A DNA stretch of 64,000 bases, taken from Trichomonas vaginalis G3. Lineage: Eukaryota > Parabasalia > Trichomonadida > Trichomonadidae. The position numbers and the translations under genes were made by a program. The stretch spans positions 27,124,082 through 27,188,081 of the forward strand of contig NC_067207.1 of NCBI RefSeq assembly GCF_026262505.1, in the 5' to 3' direction. Position 1 is the first letter of the stretch. Each line of letters opens with the position of its first letter. The notes beneath the pieces are model-generated. The model saw only the letters and a program-made list of their open reading frames with translations. It was not told the DNA's origin and made no database searches. Shown piece by piece: positions 10,404 to 19,867 of this stretch.

Positions 10404-11138
10404 ATGGATAACACAGATTTAAAAATTTTAATTGATGATTTAGTATTTAATCAAAATTTTCTTGATTATTATGATTTAAAAGCATATCTCCAAAAATATG
10501 ATAACAATATAACGGGTGATGATATGGAATATTATTATCCATATTATAAAAATGAAATTTTGAAATATCATGATAAAATAATTTCTAAAATTAAAGACAA
10601 AATTAAAAATAATGAATATTCAAAGGGAAAAACTAAATCACAACTTAAACAGTTGAAAGATTTCAAAAATAAAGTATTAACAGAAGAAGATATTGATGAA
10701 TTATATAAATTATATAATCCTGAGCCACAAAACACCCATGTCCTTCAGACCATAAATGATGCACAAGCTTTAATTTATGATTCATTAGTTAAACCATATT
10801 CAGCCCGACTTTTAAATGAAGATCAACTTTTGGAATTCATCCTTCAACATAAACTCGAAGCGGGAAAGTATATCAAACCTTTATATACAGCATATTTAAA
10901 ACAAATGAATAGAATACATCCAGAATTAATGAAGGGGGGAATGAAATCCAAAATCAAAGCAGATAAAATTAAACCACCTGCAACACCAAAACCTCCAACG
11001 ACAGTACCGCCTCCTCCTTCAGTTAATCCTTCATCATTCACTTTATTATATCCATTTCAAACATTAAAGAAGCAAAAAGATTTTAAAAAGGATTTCAAGA
11101 TATTAAATAACCAATTGACCCGAAAATTCAACCGTTAA
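10404..11138 (+). CDS. Maverick gene of unknown function
   Basis: A 244-residue Lys- and Asn-rich protein on the polymerase strand. It is largely helical, with a Lys-rich stretch at about 55-95, a Pro/Thr linker with a PPPP run at about 190-210, and a basic tail. The start ATG follows a classic element leader (T-run, then tatataaATG). It sits between the polymerase gene and the integrase region. The basic, flexible C-terminus could bind DNA, and a terminal protein for protein-primed replication would be expected somewhere near the polymerase, but nothing in the sequence proves that. Confidence 0.55.
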   Translation: MDNTDLKILIDDLVFNQNFLDYYDLKAYLQKYDNNITGDDMEYYYPYYKNEILKYHDKIISKIKDKIKNNEYSKGKTKSQLKQLKDFKNKVLTEEDIDELYKLYNPEPQNTHVLQTINDAQALIYDSLVKPYSARLLNEDQLLEFILQHKLEAGKYIKPLYTAYLKQMNRIHPELMKGGMKSKIKADKIKPPATPKPPTTVPPPPSVNPSSFTLLYPFQTLKKQKDFKKDFKILNNQLTRKFNR

Positions 11139-11144
11139 AGGAAA

Positions 11145-11889
11145 AATTTAGTCGCCCTTCATTTGCTCCATATCCATATTCATACGAAATCGATCATCTG
11201 AATATTCAAAAGGAAAAGTTACTTATTTATTTGCATTAACATTAACACTAGATATTTATATTGCATTCCAGTGAAAGGGAAAACAGAACAGGAACAAGAA
11301 GGGCTATACAATACTTACTAGATCATGAAAGAGTAGATAATATCAGGGGTGATGGTGATAAAGGATTTCAGGCAGCTATGGCTCATTATTTCCACAAATT
11401 AATTTTTTCTTTTCATCCTCTCCATATACGTTTCATAATAAAATAGTTGATGCAGTAATGAGAACTCTTAGAGATGCGTTAGGGGTTAACGGTCAGATAT
11501 ACTGGGATGGAAATCATGACTCCATCATACAGCAGTTAGTATATTATTACAATAATACATGGCATAGAACTATAAACATGAAACCAGTGGAAATGAAAAA
11601 TGATATTTCAAAAGAATGGGAATATATTAGAAAGCAAATGGAAAAGTTAAATGATGTTAAACGTGAACAAATTAATTCGGGGCTCATGAATTTTAAACAA
11701 GGGGATAATATTTTGATTCATCTCGATTATGGAAAAACTGATAAATCAATGACAAAAAGAAGACGAAGATTTGACACAATAGCTGAATTTGTTAGATATA
11801 TTAACGGCAATGCATTAGTTGAAGTTGACAATAAATTAATAGAAATTCCGATTTATTTTATTACTCCATTATATTTAAATAATATTTAA
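11145..11889 (+). pseudogene. Retrovirus-type integrase region of the Maverick, broken
   Basis: The region encodes recognisable pieces of the rve-type integrase carried by all Mavericks. There is a segment like the second catalytic Asp region (IRGDGDKGF), then the typical end of the core (YYNNTWHRTINMKPVEM), then a basic C-terminal domain with an SH3- or chromo-like pattern (GDNILIHLDYGK, FDTIAEFVRYINGNALVEV). As read here it is broken, with several breaks, so this copy probably makes no working integrase. It is placed between an unknown gene and the iteron arrays. Confidence 0.75.
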
Positions 11890-11899
11890 TTTTTTTATT

Positions 11900-12168
11900 T
11901 CGTAAGAAATGAGTGACAACGAAGCAGTCAAGAGTCCTGACGATGAATAAAAAAACTAAACAGAATTAAATCAAAAATATGCTATTACAAAAAGAAGCCA
12001 CAATGCGGTGGGGTTGAAAACGATGAAGAAATAATCGAAAAATTAGAAACTTACCGTTCAATCCTTAAACTGAGTGAAGCAAAAATAAAAGAATTTAATA
12101 GAATAAATAAATTGGTTGGAAGAGATGAATTTAATAAAGATGAATTTTTAAACTCAATCCAAATTTAA
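11900..12168 (+). other. Short coding-like stretch, unresolved
   Basis: After an ATG at about 11910 with an element-type T-rich leader, there is short coding-looking sequence. The last part has codon use like the neighbouring genes and a charged helical pattern (KLSEAKIKEFNRINK). I could not assign it to a family. It probably represents a small gene of the element. Confidence 0.3.
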
Positions 12169-12329
12169 TTTTTATTCCTCTTCGACAACATCTCTCTTTC
12201 CATCATTACTGCATAACCACATTTTCTCAATTTTAGTGGTTTGTTATTTTTAACATGTTCTTGCATCATTTTTATCATTTCCTCCCTTGTTATGATTCGT
12301 GGTAAATTTTGAGCTTGTGGGGTATTCAT
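12165..12329 (-). CDS. Small Maverick gene, 54 residues
   Basis: A complete short frame on the - strand, starting MNTPQAQNLPRIITREEMIK and ending in a Lys/Arg-rich tail with a single Cys (LRKCGYAVMMEREML). The ATG is preceded on its own strand by the element's A/T-rich leader ending in ataaATG. It ends against the short coding-like stretch on the other strand. Function unknown; small basic virion or DNA-binding proteins are common in these elements. Confidence 0.45.
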   Translation of the reverse strand: MNTPQAQNLPRIITREEMIKMMQEHVKNNKPLKLRKCGYAVMMEREMLSKRNKN

Positions 12330-12374
12330 TTATGATAAAAATAAAAATTTAAATTATGCCGTTCTAAAGTTTGT

Positions 12375-12951
12375 GACAACATGACATTTAGACAACAACA
12401 CAGGAGGAAGGCAGTTATGAATTATTTTTGAAGAACTGAAGGTGTCACCAGGTCACCATGTGTCACCAGGTCATTTAACTTCTCTGAAAAAATGAGACAA
12501 CATGACATTTTGACAACAACACAGGTTATTCAATAATTAATTATTTTTGAAGAACCGAAGGTGTCACCAGGTCACCATGTGTCACCAGGTCATTTAACTT
12601 CTCTGAAAAAATGAGACAACATGACATTTTGACAACAACACAGGTTATTCAATAATTAATTATTTTTGAAGAACCGAAGGTGTCACCAGGTCACCATGTG
12701 TCACCAGGTCATTTAACTTCTCTGAAAAAATGAGACAACATGACATTTTGACAACAACACAGGAGGAAGGCAGTTATGACTTATTTTTGAAGAACCGAAG
12801 GTGCTACCATGTTGTCATGACATTTAGACAACAACACAGGTTATTCAATAATTAATTATTTTTGAAGAACTGAAGGTGTCACCAGGTCACCATGTGTCAC
12901 CAGGTCATTTAACTTCTCTGAAAAAGTGTGACAACATGACATTTAGACAAC
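12375..12951 (+). repeat. Iteron-like array, about 4.5 units of 119 bp, left of the primase-helicase
   Basis: The block starting gacaacatgacattt recurs at 12375, 12496, 12615, 12734 and 12930, with a shortened copy near 12815. Each full unit carries closely spaced GTCACC words (ggtgtcaccaggtcacc, then atgtgtcaccagg), a cacagg segment and a T-rich segment (attatttttgaagaac). The repeated, partly palindromic GTCACC words look like binding sites. The array ends about 75 bases before the primase-helicase ATG. Confidence 0.9.
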
Positions 12952-13000
12952 ATTTACGAAAATATGATGCAGTCCAAAAATAAAGTTAGTTTTAAAATTA

Positions 13001-13025
13001 TTTTTATTTTTTTATTCCTATATAA
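13001..13025 (+). promoter_or_regulatory. Element-type gene leader: T-rich run plus tatataa before ATG
   Basis: A long T/A run followed by cctatataaATG. Very similar leaders precede most genes of this element on both strands: 6848, 10404 and 23908 on +; 23300, 21635, 20767 and 19784 on -. Host genes in the window lack it. It probably contains the element's own core promoter, with a TATA-like box almost touching the start codon. Confidence 0.6.
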
Positions 13026-15338
13026 ATGACAGCAACAAACAACAACAGCAACTTTATCGTTTCTGATGAAAAAGTTATTGATTCATTAGCTGAGGAATTA
13101 GTTGTGGCAGAAACTAAAACCCTCAACGAAAGAATTGGTGAAAACAAGATTGATTTACATAACTACCTCAAACATGATGGAGGAAGAGGAAGGAAAACTG
13201 GTATGGCTTTATTAGTAAATAAAATATCAAATTTAACGATTATAGATGTTGATATCAATAAATCGTACAATGATGAACTTAAAGAAACAGTTAGAAAAGA
13301 CATTTTATCAAAACTTTCGGATAAAGATGTTATCGTTAAAACCGCTTCAGGAGGTCTTCACATTTATTGCAACACTAATTTCTTCTATGCAGTTTCGAAC
13401 AGAATGATTAAATGTTATTCCTGCAATGATTATGATATTGATATCATGACTTCTATGGATGATTCAAAGCGTTCTTTAGTGGTTATGGCTGATTCAAGAG
13501 TTCGCAAGAATGCAACAGAACCAATCAATACATACTCATTCATTCGTGGAAGTTATGATTCAACATTAACTAGAACAGTGAATGATATATTAAATGATTT
13601 GAATATTAAGGTAAGAGTTGAACAGAAGAACGAAGAAATAAAGACTATCATGAATGAAAACAAAGATGTAAACATTGACGATAAACTTGCCCAGAGCATA
13701 GTTGATGGCATCTGTGATTTTGAAGTACATAATGATGGTGGAAACATGAATTTAGAAAAAGAAGTTACATTATTCACACTGTTTCAAGCAATTAATTCGT
13801 TACCTAATCATTTGATTAATGAAGCATACGATAACGTTTATAATTTCTGCAGCTTAACAGAAAATGCAAAAAGTAATTTTGAAAAAGCACGTAGTAGATA
13901 TGCACATTTAATGACTTCTCCATTTGTTTTGGTGAAGATTCTAAAACTTTATCAAAAGGAATATTATGATGAATATGTTTTGCCTTTATTACGTAAGCCA
14001 AAAATAACATTTGATATCAAACTTGATGACTCGTTTTTGATAACAGATATTAGACGCAAGGCTGAAAATCATCAGTATAAAAACAGTTCTGAAGTAATTG
14101 AGGATTTATCACGTGTAATCCGTTTTGTAGATTGTGGAAACAAATACTTCATTCAGAAAGATTACAACATACACGACAAAATGAATCAAATATCATTCGT
14201 TCTTCAATCAAACATGAAAGAGTCACTCAAAATGATTAAATTATTTAAAGAAGAAGGTAAAACCATAACAGCATGGGATGTACTACTAAATCAATTGTCT
14301 TCATTAACCGTTAAGGGTGTTTGCTTTAAATCTGATTCTCCAGATGTTTTCTCAACGTTTCAGGGTTATAAATACAACATTCTCGAAAAGCTTGATTACT
14401 CAAAAATTGAGATGTTTATGAATTTCATTAAAGAAGCCATTTGTGATAATAACGATGAAGTGTATAAATACCTTCTCGGCTGGATTGCATCAATGATTCA
14501 ACATCCTGGAATCAAGAATGAAACAGCAATTATTTTGAAAGGACTTCAGGGAACAGGTAAAAACAGATTTACAGACATTATTTCTGAACTTCTCGCAGGT
14601 TATTCATGTAAAAACATTACCGAAATAAGTGAGCTAACGGGTAATTTCAACTCAGTAGTTGAGAATAAAATGTTTCTTGTACTTAATGAACTCAAGAATG
14701 TAGGTGAAGACAGACTCGCAAACTTCAACGCTTTGAAATCAATTATTACGGATAATGAGATTAGAATTAATGAAAAGAATCAACCCAGAAGAACTGCTCA
14801 GAATGTTGCCAATTTCATTTTCGTAACTAATAACGTTTACCCTGTCAAAATTGAAGTTGGAGACAGAAGATACGTAGTTTTAAGAGTTAATGGTAAATTC
14901 AAGGGTCAATTTGATTACTTCAAGAATTTGATGAATTCATGCACTAAGGAATTTTATGATAATTTACTGACGTATTTTATGCAATATGACCTTTCATCAT
15001 TTAATGTACGAATCATTCCGATGACTGAAGCCAAACAAGATTTAATCGAGTTATCAACAAATCCTTTAGATGTATGGATAAATACACATTATGATGAATT
15101 GTGTGCAGGTATGACGTGTAAAAATGCTCTATTCTGCAAACCATCAGACATGAAAGACAAGAATTTCCAAATGAGCATTAAGGATAAATGTGATAGGAAA
15201 CAGGTAAGAATAGATGGTAAACAAACATGGTGTTATGTTTTGAAAGAAGAAATGAAAGGATTATATAAACAGGTTGAACCAAACGATAATGAGGGTTCAT
15301 TTACTGACGATGAAATACCTGTAAATGAAGCTTTATAA
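13026..15338 (+). CDS. Primase-polymerase / SF3 helicase fusion (D5-like) of the Maverick
   Basis: 770 residues, apparently whole. The N-terminal part looks like an archaeo-eukaryotic primase: a catalytic acid pair in TIIDVDINKS (D74, D76) and the SGGLHIY motif at 108-114. The C-terminal part is a superfamily 3 helicase: Walker A GLQGTGKN at 506-513, Walker B MFLVLNELKN at about 549-558, and a sensor/arginine region FVTNNVYPVKIEVGDRR. Such fusions prime and unwind DNA in virophages, large DNA viruses and some phages; they are not part of the usual Polinton core set. The gene is bracketed by inverted copies of the 119-bp repeat, which suggests it came as a replication module. Its start is the first ATG, with the element-type leader. 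Confidence 0.9.
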   Translation: MTATNNNSNFIVSDEKVIDSLAEELVVAETKTLNERIGENKIDLHNYLKHDGGRGRKTGMALLVNKISNLTIIDVDINKSYNDELKETVRKDILSKLSDKDVIVKTASGGLHIYCNTNFFYAVSNRMIKCYSCNDYDIDIMTSMDDSKRSLVVMADSRVRKNATEPINTYSFIRGSYDSTLTRTVNDILNDLNIKVRVEQKNEEIKTIMNENKDVNIDDKLAQSIVDGICDFEVHNDGGNMNLEKEVTLFTLFQAINSLPNHLINEAYDNVYNFCSLTENAKSNFEKARSRYAHLMTSPFVLVKILKLYQKEYYDEYVLPLLRKPKITFDIKLDDSFLITDIRRKAENHQYKNSSEVIEDLSRVIRFVDCGNKYFIQKDYNIHDKMNQISFVLQSNMKESLKMIKLFKEEGKTITAWDVLLNQLSSLTVKGVCFKSDSPDVFSTFQGYKYNILEKLDYSKIEMFMNFIKEAICDNNDEVYKYLLGWIASMIQHPGIKNETAIILKGLQGTGKNRFTDIISELLAGYSCKNITEISELTGNFNSVVENKMFLVLNELKNVGEDRLANFNALKSIITDNEIRINEKNQPRRTAQNVANFIFVTNNVYPVKIEVGDRRYVVLRVNGKFKGQFDYFKNLMNSCTKEFYDNLLTYFMQYDLSSFNVRIIPMTEAKQDLIELSTNPLDVWINTHYDELCAGMTCKNALFCKPSDMKDKNFQMSIKDKCDRKQVRIDGKQTWCYVLKEEMKGLYKQVEPNDNEGSFTDDEIPVNEAL

Positions 15339-15360
15339 AGTATGATTTGAATTTATTTTT

Positions 15361-15612
15361 GCCTTCCTCCTGAACTGTTGTCAAAATGTCATGTTGTCTC
15401 ATTTTTTCAGAGAAGTTCATTAACCTGGTGACACATGGTGACCTGGTGACACCTTCAGTTCTTCAAAAATAATTCATAAATACCTTCCTCCTGAACTGTT
15501 GTCAAAATGTCATGTTGTCACACTTTTTCAGAGAAGTTCATTAACCTGGTGACACATGGTGACCTGGTGACACCTTCAGTTCTTCAAAAATAATTAATTA
15601 TTGAATAACCTG
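15361..15612 (-). repeat. Iteron-like array, two units, inverted relative to the left array
   Basis: Read on the - strand these are the same units as at 12.4-12.95 kb: gacaacatgacattttgacaac, the GTCACC words and the attatttttgaagaac segment. The spacing is about 120 bp. The units differ slightly from the left ones (ttcatt for tcattt, cagttcagg for cacacagg). Together the two arrays enclose the primase-helicase gene in opposite orientation. Confidence 0.9.
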
Positions 15613-15780
15613 AAACCATGAGACTTTGTCTCCGGACTCTTTGAGTCACTTAACGTAAACATTAACGTAAACATTATTTCTGCAGTTCATCCATTACTTC
15701 ATTACCTAATTAATTACAGACATAAAATATATTTAGTTCATTCGGTAAGCCTTGACCCAAAAGTCTGGGCTCAAGCACAT
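15613..15780. other. Spacer between the inverted array and the tail-fibre gene
   Basis: Non-coding. It contains a short direct repeat (acgtaaacatta twice at about 15654-15675) and the 3' end region of the - strand tail-fibre-like gene. It is the meeting point of the + strand replication genes and the - strand virion genes. Confidence 0.5.
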
Positions 15781-17766
15781 TCAATGAACGCGGTACCATG
15801 CGAATACAGTCACAAATGGTGGCATGTAATCTTTACCCGAGCCTGTTGGATTTGTTGTGAAAGTGTGTGAATGATTTCCTGCGGTTCCACAGAAAATACC
15901 TGTGCTTGAATCTACTGGGTCAGTTGTGATATCATATCTATTCATTCCCCATCTATCCGAACCCGCTGCAAGATTTATATAACCTCTTTTTGTTATTGAA
16001 TGTGAATGATTTCCTGTTGTGTTTGTCGTTCCTGTATGAGTGTGCGGTGGAAGGTTTGCTTCAGTAATTTTCTTCGAACCACCGGTTTCCTTTGAAGAGT
16101 TTGCACAATAGAGGAATTTATCTACAATCTGTTCCCACATACCAAAACCTAAAACTGTTGAAGGATTTGTTGAGTTCATTGACGTATAAATAGAACCAAT
16201 GGGGTAAATCATCTCAAGAATTGTATTTAATCCATTATGAATATTGAATTTATTATATAATATTGAATTTGGGTGAGTATTTAAAACTGGTCTTGTTATC
16301 AATATTAACGTATTATTTTTGAAAATTGCTTTTCTAACATCTTGAAATTTTGTGATTTCAGACCAGTTTCTTCCATCACTACTGATATTTACTAAATCAC
16401 CACATCCTAAAGCAATGAAATACCCATCAATATAAAATAAATTTGTAAATCTATAATTTTGAGTAAGTTTTGGAGTGAATGAATAAACCAATTCCCAATT
16501 TGATAAATCCTGTGATAAATAAATATGTCTGTTATAACTTACAGGATATGAATAGACCATTTCACCTGAAACGAGAACATAAACATTTGATCCATAACAT
16601 AAAGCTTCAATGTCTCCATCAGCTTGAAAAATTTGTTCAAATTGACCTTGTGATATTGAAGATGATCTATAAATTTTATCATTTTGTAGGATAAAATACA
16701 TGTTGTTAATGTAATACCACTTACTTGTATAATCAATTTTCAAATCTGATGACATCATACTAAACATATAATAATTTATCCCATCCTCACTAATGAAAAT
16801 TTGATTGACTTCATAAATTAGTACCCATTTATTATTAACGCATCTAATAGGATTATTTGAATATTTAAATTTAGCATCTTGATTTAAATTACATTTGAAC
16901 CATTGGATACAATCGAATGAATAACAAGGGCAAAAATCATCTCCAACCGTTATCATTCCCATAAATTTACCGTTATTATATTCAACATATAAAATTCTTG
17001 GATTAATGATTGGCTTTCGTGTATCAGGATTCAAAACAGATGGAGTAAATGATTCATAGTTTTTAAAATCATTTGTTTTAAAATAATAAAGCACTCCAGC
17101 TGTATAAAATAAATACATGGTCACTCCATCGAAACATATCCATTCAAAAGAATCTATATCAAAGGTTTTATCTGATGATTTCATAAAATTTAAAAATGGT
17201 GGAGTAAAATAGACCTCTGATTGTTTTATTTCTTCATTAACAAATGATATATTAGCTTTCTTATTTAACTCACTATCCACATATTCCTTATCTGCTTTCT
17301 TATTTAACTCATCGTTAACATATTCCTTATCCGCTTTAAGGTCTAAACATCCTGAAACCCATCCTGTATCGGCTTTAGTTTTTAAAATCTTTGATGTCCA
17401 TTTATGATACCATTCAACCATTTCTTTAATTTCATTATCTTTTTCATCCACATATTCCTTATCCGCCCTCTTCATTAACTCACTATCCACATATTCCTTA
17501 TCTGCTTTCTTCATTATGTCATTTAGGAAACCTTCTATGAATTCCTCATTAAAATTAAATCTTCCAATCTTCAAAACTTTAGGAAATGCATTTAATGCGT
17601 AATATCTTTGTTCTTCTGGTGGAATTGATGTTATATCATCCGTTATACCTTTAATTTTTGAATTCATAAATAAAATTTCTTTTATATTTGATATCACCGC
17701 ACCACCTTTGCAAACGAATTCGAAATGGTCATTTTTCAATACTATCTCCAAATCTCCATATTTCAA
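15781..17766 (-). CDS. Phage tail-fibre/collar-like protein of the Maverick
   Basis: About 661 residues. The N-terminal third has tandem KADKEYVDSELNKKA-type repeats at about 88-180, the pattern of trimeric coiled-coil shafts in phage fibres. The middle is a beta-rich region with recurring Trp/Tyr blades (SFDCIQWFKC, ISEDGINYYMF, LSQDLSNWELV, ISSDGRNWSEI), like a beta-propeller or neuraminidase-like head. The end is a tail-collar/baseplate module: YPIGSIYTSMNSTNPS, then FGMWEQI, then His-rich PPHTHTG and GNHSHS, and PPFVTVFAWYRVH. It is probably a receptor-binding spike on the virion. The exact 5' end is uncertain and may carry about one break; the coordinate given is the open frame. Confidence 0.8.
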   Translation of the reverse strand: MKYGDLEIVLKNDHFEFVCKGGAVISNIKEILFMNSKIKGITDDITSIPPEEQRYYALNAFPKVLKIGRFNFNEEFIEGFLNDIMKKADKEYVDSELMKRADKEYVDEKDNEIKEMVEWYHKWTSKILKTKADTGWVSGCLDLKADKEYVNDELNKKADKEYVDSELNKKANISFVNEEIKQSEVYFTPPFLNFMKSSDKTFDIDSFEWICFDGVTMYLFYTAGVLYYFKTNDFKNYESFTPSVLNPDTRKPIINPRILYVEYNNGKFMGMITVGDDFCPCYSFDCIQWFKCNLNQDAKFKYSNNPIRCVNNKWVLIYEVNQIFISEDGINYYMFSMMSSDLKIDYTSKWYYINNMYFILQNDKIYRSSSISQGQFEQIFQADGDIEALCYGSNVYVLVSGEMVYSYPVSYNRHIYLSQDLSNWELVYSFTPKLTQNYRFTNLFYIDGYFIALGCGDLVNISSDGRNWSEITKFQDVRKAIFKNNTLILITRPVLNTHPNSILYNKFNIHNGLNTILEMIYPIGSIYTSMNSTNPSTVLGFGMWEQIVDKFLYCANSSKETGGSKKITEANLPPHTHTGTTNTTGNHSHSITKRGYINLAAGSDRWGMNRYDITTDPVDSSTGIFCGTAGNHSHTFTTNPTGSGKDYMPPFVTVFAWYRVH

Positions 17767-17885
17767 CCTTTGCGTTTGTTCTGCCGTCTTTGAATTATAT
17801 GCATATATGGCGTATGTAATGGTTGTGCCTTAAGTTGTTGTGGTTGCTGTTGTTTAATCATTTATTATGATTTAAAAATAAATAT

Positions 17886-18596
17886 TTAATCCGTTATCTC
17901 ATCAGCTATTTTCTCTATTTGAAATTGCCATAATATTTCATTCATAAATTCTAAATCACAATCAAATAGGTCAGTTATTCTAAATTTAATATTTGATAAA
18001 TCTTTTGAATGAAGAATAAATGAATTCCCGGATAATTGAAACGGATATGATAAAGACAATGTGTTTAAGTTGATGGATAAAATGTTTTGTATTGATGGGT
18101 AAGAGTTAGGGTCTAATGTTTGATGTGAAAATCTCATTGGGGTATTAACTTTATCACATTTGATTAAAATGAAATTGGAACCAGTGTCAGAATACAAAAC
18201 ATCCCCAACATCTTTTTCAAAATTTAATATCCCCAACAATGAACGAAGATGAGGAGTACAAAATTTAATTTTCAGTGGGAATTTAATAAGGTTATTTATT
18301 TCATCAAGTTCAAAAAGTTTATCAGGTTTTGATTTAAAATTTTCTTCATACCATACGATAAATGATTCATTTAAATAACTTAAAATCATGTTAATATCCC
18401 ATTTCGCTATCACATTATTTATATACATATCATACGTTTTTTCATGGTCATCTTTAATAAATGATATATAATCTGAAGGGTTTAAAAGAATGGGATTAAA
18501 TTTACCACTCACAGAAACGAGAGTAACATTATAAATTCCGCTAACTGTTAAATTTAATTCACAACTATTATTCGAAATAATATTGATAATTGACAT
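17886..18596 (-). CDS. Maverick gene of unknown function, possible minor virion protein
   Basis: 236 residues, beta-rich at the N-terminus (MSIINIISNNSCELNLTVSG) with alternating hydrophobic residues throughout. It has no recognised motif and no membrane segment. It lies in the virion-gene half between the fibre-like gene and the ATPase/capsid cluster, and is divergent from the short + strand gene at 18616. Position and beta-rich composition suggest a minor capsid, penton or fibre-attachment protein, but I cannot show homology. Confidence 0.5.
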   Translation of the reverse strand: MSIINIISNNSCELNLTVSGIYNVTLVSVSGKFNPILLNPSDYISFIKDDHEKTYDMYINNVIAKWDINMILSYLNESFIVWYEENFKSKPDKLFELDEINNLIKFPLKIKFCTPHLRSLLGILNFEKDVGDVLYSDTGSNFILIKCDKVNTPMRFSHQTLDPNSYPSIQNILSINLNTLSLSYPFQLSGNSFILHSKDLSNIKFRITDLFDCDLEFMNEILWQFQIEKIADEITD

Positions 18597-18615
18597 TTTT
18601 ATTACGATTAAAAAT

Positions 18616-19085
18616 ATGGTAAAGCGTTATTTTCCAGTGATAAATAAAACTAGAATAAGATTACCTCAAGAATTCATAAATTCAACGAATAAGAAATTCA
18701 TTCATGTTATAAATTTTAGTGTTTTCAGAAAATATGAGTCGATGTCATATTCATCAACGGGTTATATTTCACTTCATTCAAATTTAGTTCAATCAAACCC
18801 ATATAATGACCATTTCATAAGATTTTCAGATGGTATTAAAAATGTAATTGATAGATTAAAATATGAACAGATTGACAATATCGAATTTTTGGAATTTTGG
18901 TTTAAATATCCCGATGGAAAAAGATTGAAGTTAAAGATAAAGCTGATACTATAACAAAAACAATTACAATGACCGATCCAGATAGTGGGGAACAAAAAGA
19001 AATAAAACAAACGATAGAAACCGGTGAAAGGTCAATTATTATTGATTATGATTCAAAGGATTATTATTCGATAATTAATGCTTGA
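18616..19085 (+). pseudogene. Small Maverick gene of unknown function, probably broken
   Basis: A + strand gene within the otherwise - strand virion block. It begins at an ATG with a short A-rich leader and encodes a Lys/Ile/Tyr-rich, beta-type protein (NKKFIHVINFSVFRKYES, FSDGIKNVIDRLKYEQIDN). The coding character continues to about 19085 but looks interrupted, about one break. No family recognised. Confidence 0.4.
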
Positions 19086-19088
19086 ATA

Positions 19089-19784
19089 TTAAATAGCCTT
19101 AACAAAGAATTTTTCAAGTGATATTTTATATTCATCAACTATTTTATTATAAATATCATTATAAGTTAAATGAAGTTCAGTTGTTGTTCCGTTCTTTGAT
19201 ATCTTAATTGTGCTAATATCCTTTATAGGATTATTTTTTGCAACTGTTCCGCAGCATGAAACCTCATCATCTATGAAAAATTGAATCTTAACGTCTGAAT
19301 CTTGAACATCACAAAGAATGGCGATAATGTGAATTAATGATTCATAAGGTAAAATAATTAAACCGGATTGGTCAATTAAATTTATTATTGAATCATAATT
19401 ATTAGTTATTAAATCACGGTAAATTTTCATTAATTCAGAATTAATGTCTACTTTATATGGCGCATTGCGACTGGAATCGTAGATTCCTGGGTTCTCGATG
19501 TTTGATGAAAGAGGTGGGGGGTATGTTGGATATGTGGGAATTTCAACAGGTTCTTTACCGGGTTCAGATAAAATGATTGGGTCTCCATCTTCTTTATTTT
19601 CCTCCTCCTTTTTCGGTAAGTCACGAGTTAATAAATTTGGTTGAGTTGCTGACCTTGTTAATTCAGGACTAACATTAACTTTAACATTTTGAATAATTCG
19701 TGATTTATCATCATTTACGTTATAACCAACCGTAATCTCTGCTTTTGCGTTAGTGTTCTTTTGACTAGTGAAACGTCTTCTCAT
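19089..19784 (-). CDS. Maverick gene of unknown function with Pro-rich hinge
   Basis: 231 residues. The N-terminal 75 are basic and polar with a beta-like piece (SRIIQNVKVNVSPE). A Pro/Tyr/Glu-rich hinge (IPTYPTYPPPLSS) follows at about 85-97. The C-terminal 120 form a mixed alpha/beta domain with a CC pair (EVSCCGTV). Its ATG has the element-type leader. It belongs to the virion cluster with the ATPase and capsid genes. Hinge-containing virion proteins are common, but no homology is visible. Confidence 0.5.
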   Translation of the reverse strand: MRRRFTSQKNTNAKAEITVGYNVNDDKSRIIQNVKVNVSPELTRSATQPNLLTRDLPKKEEENKEDGDPIILSEPGKEPVEIPTYPTYPPPLSSNIENPGIYDSSRNAPYKVDINSELMKIYRDLITNNYDSIINLIDQSGLIILPYESLIHIIAILCDVQDSDVKIQFFIDDEVSCCGTVAKNNPIKDISTIKISKNGTTTELHLTYNDIYNKIVDEYKISLEKFFVKAI

Positions 19785-19867
19785 TTATAATCGAATAAAA
19801 AAAGAAAAATATATTTAAAGTTTTATTTAGTTGTTACGGTAATATCCCAAGGTTCATCATTGTTTGC

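Noticed and set aside
12375-15612. CRISPR array or CRISPR-like system
   Set aside because: Units are about 119 bp, nearly contiguous, without unique spacers, and occur in inverted orientation on both sides of a viral-type gene.
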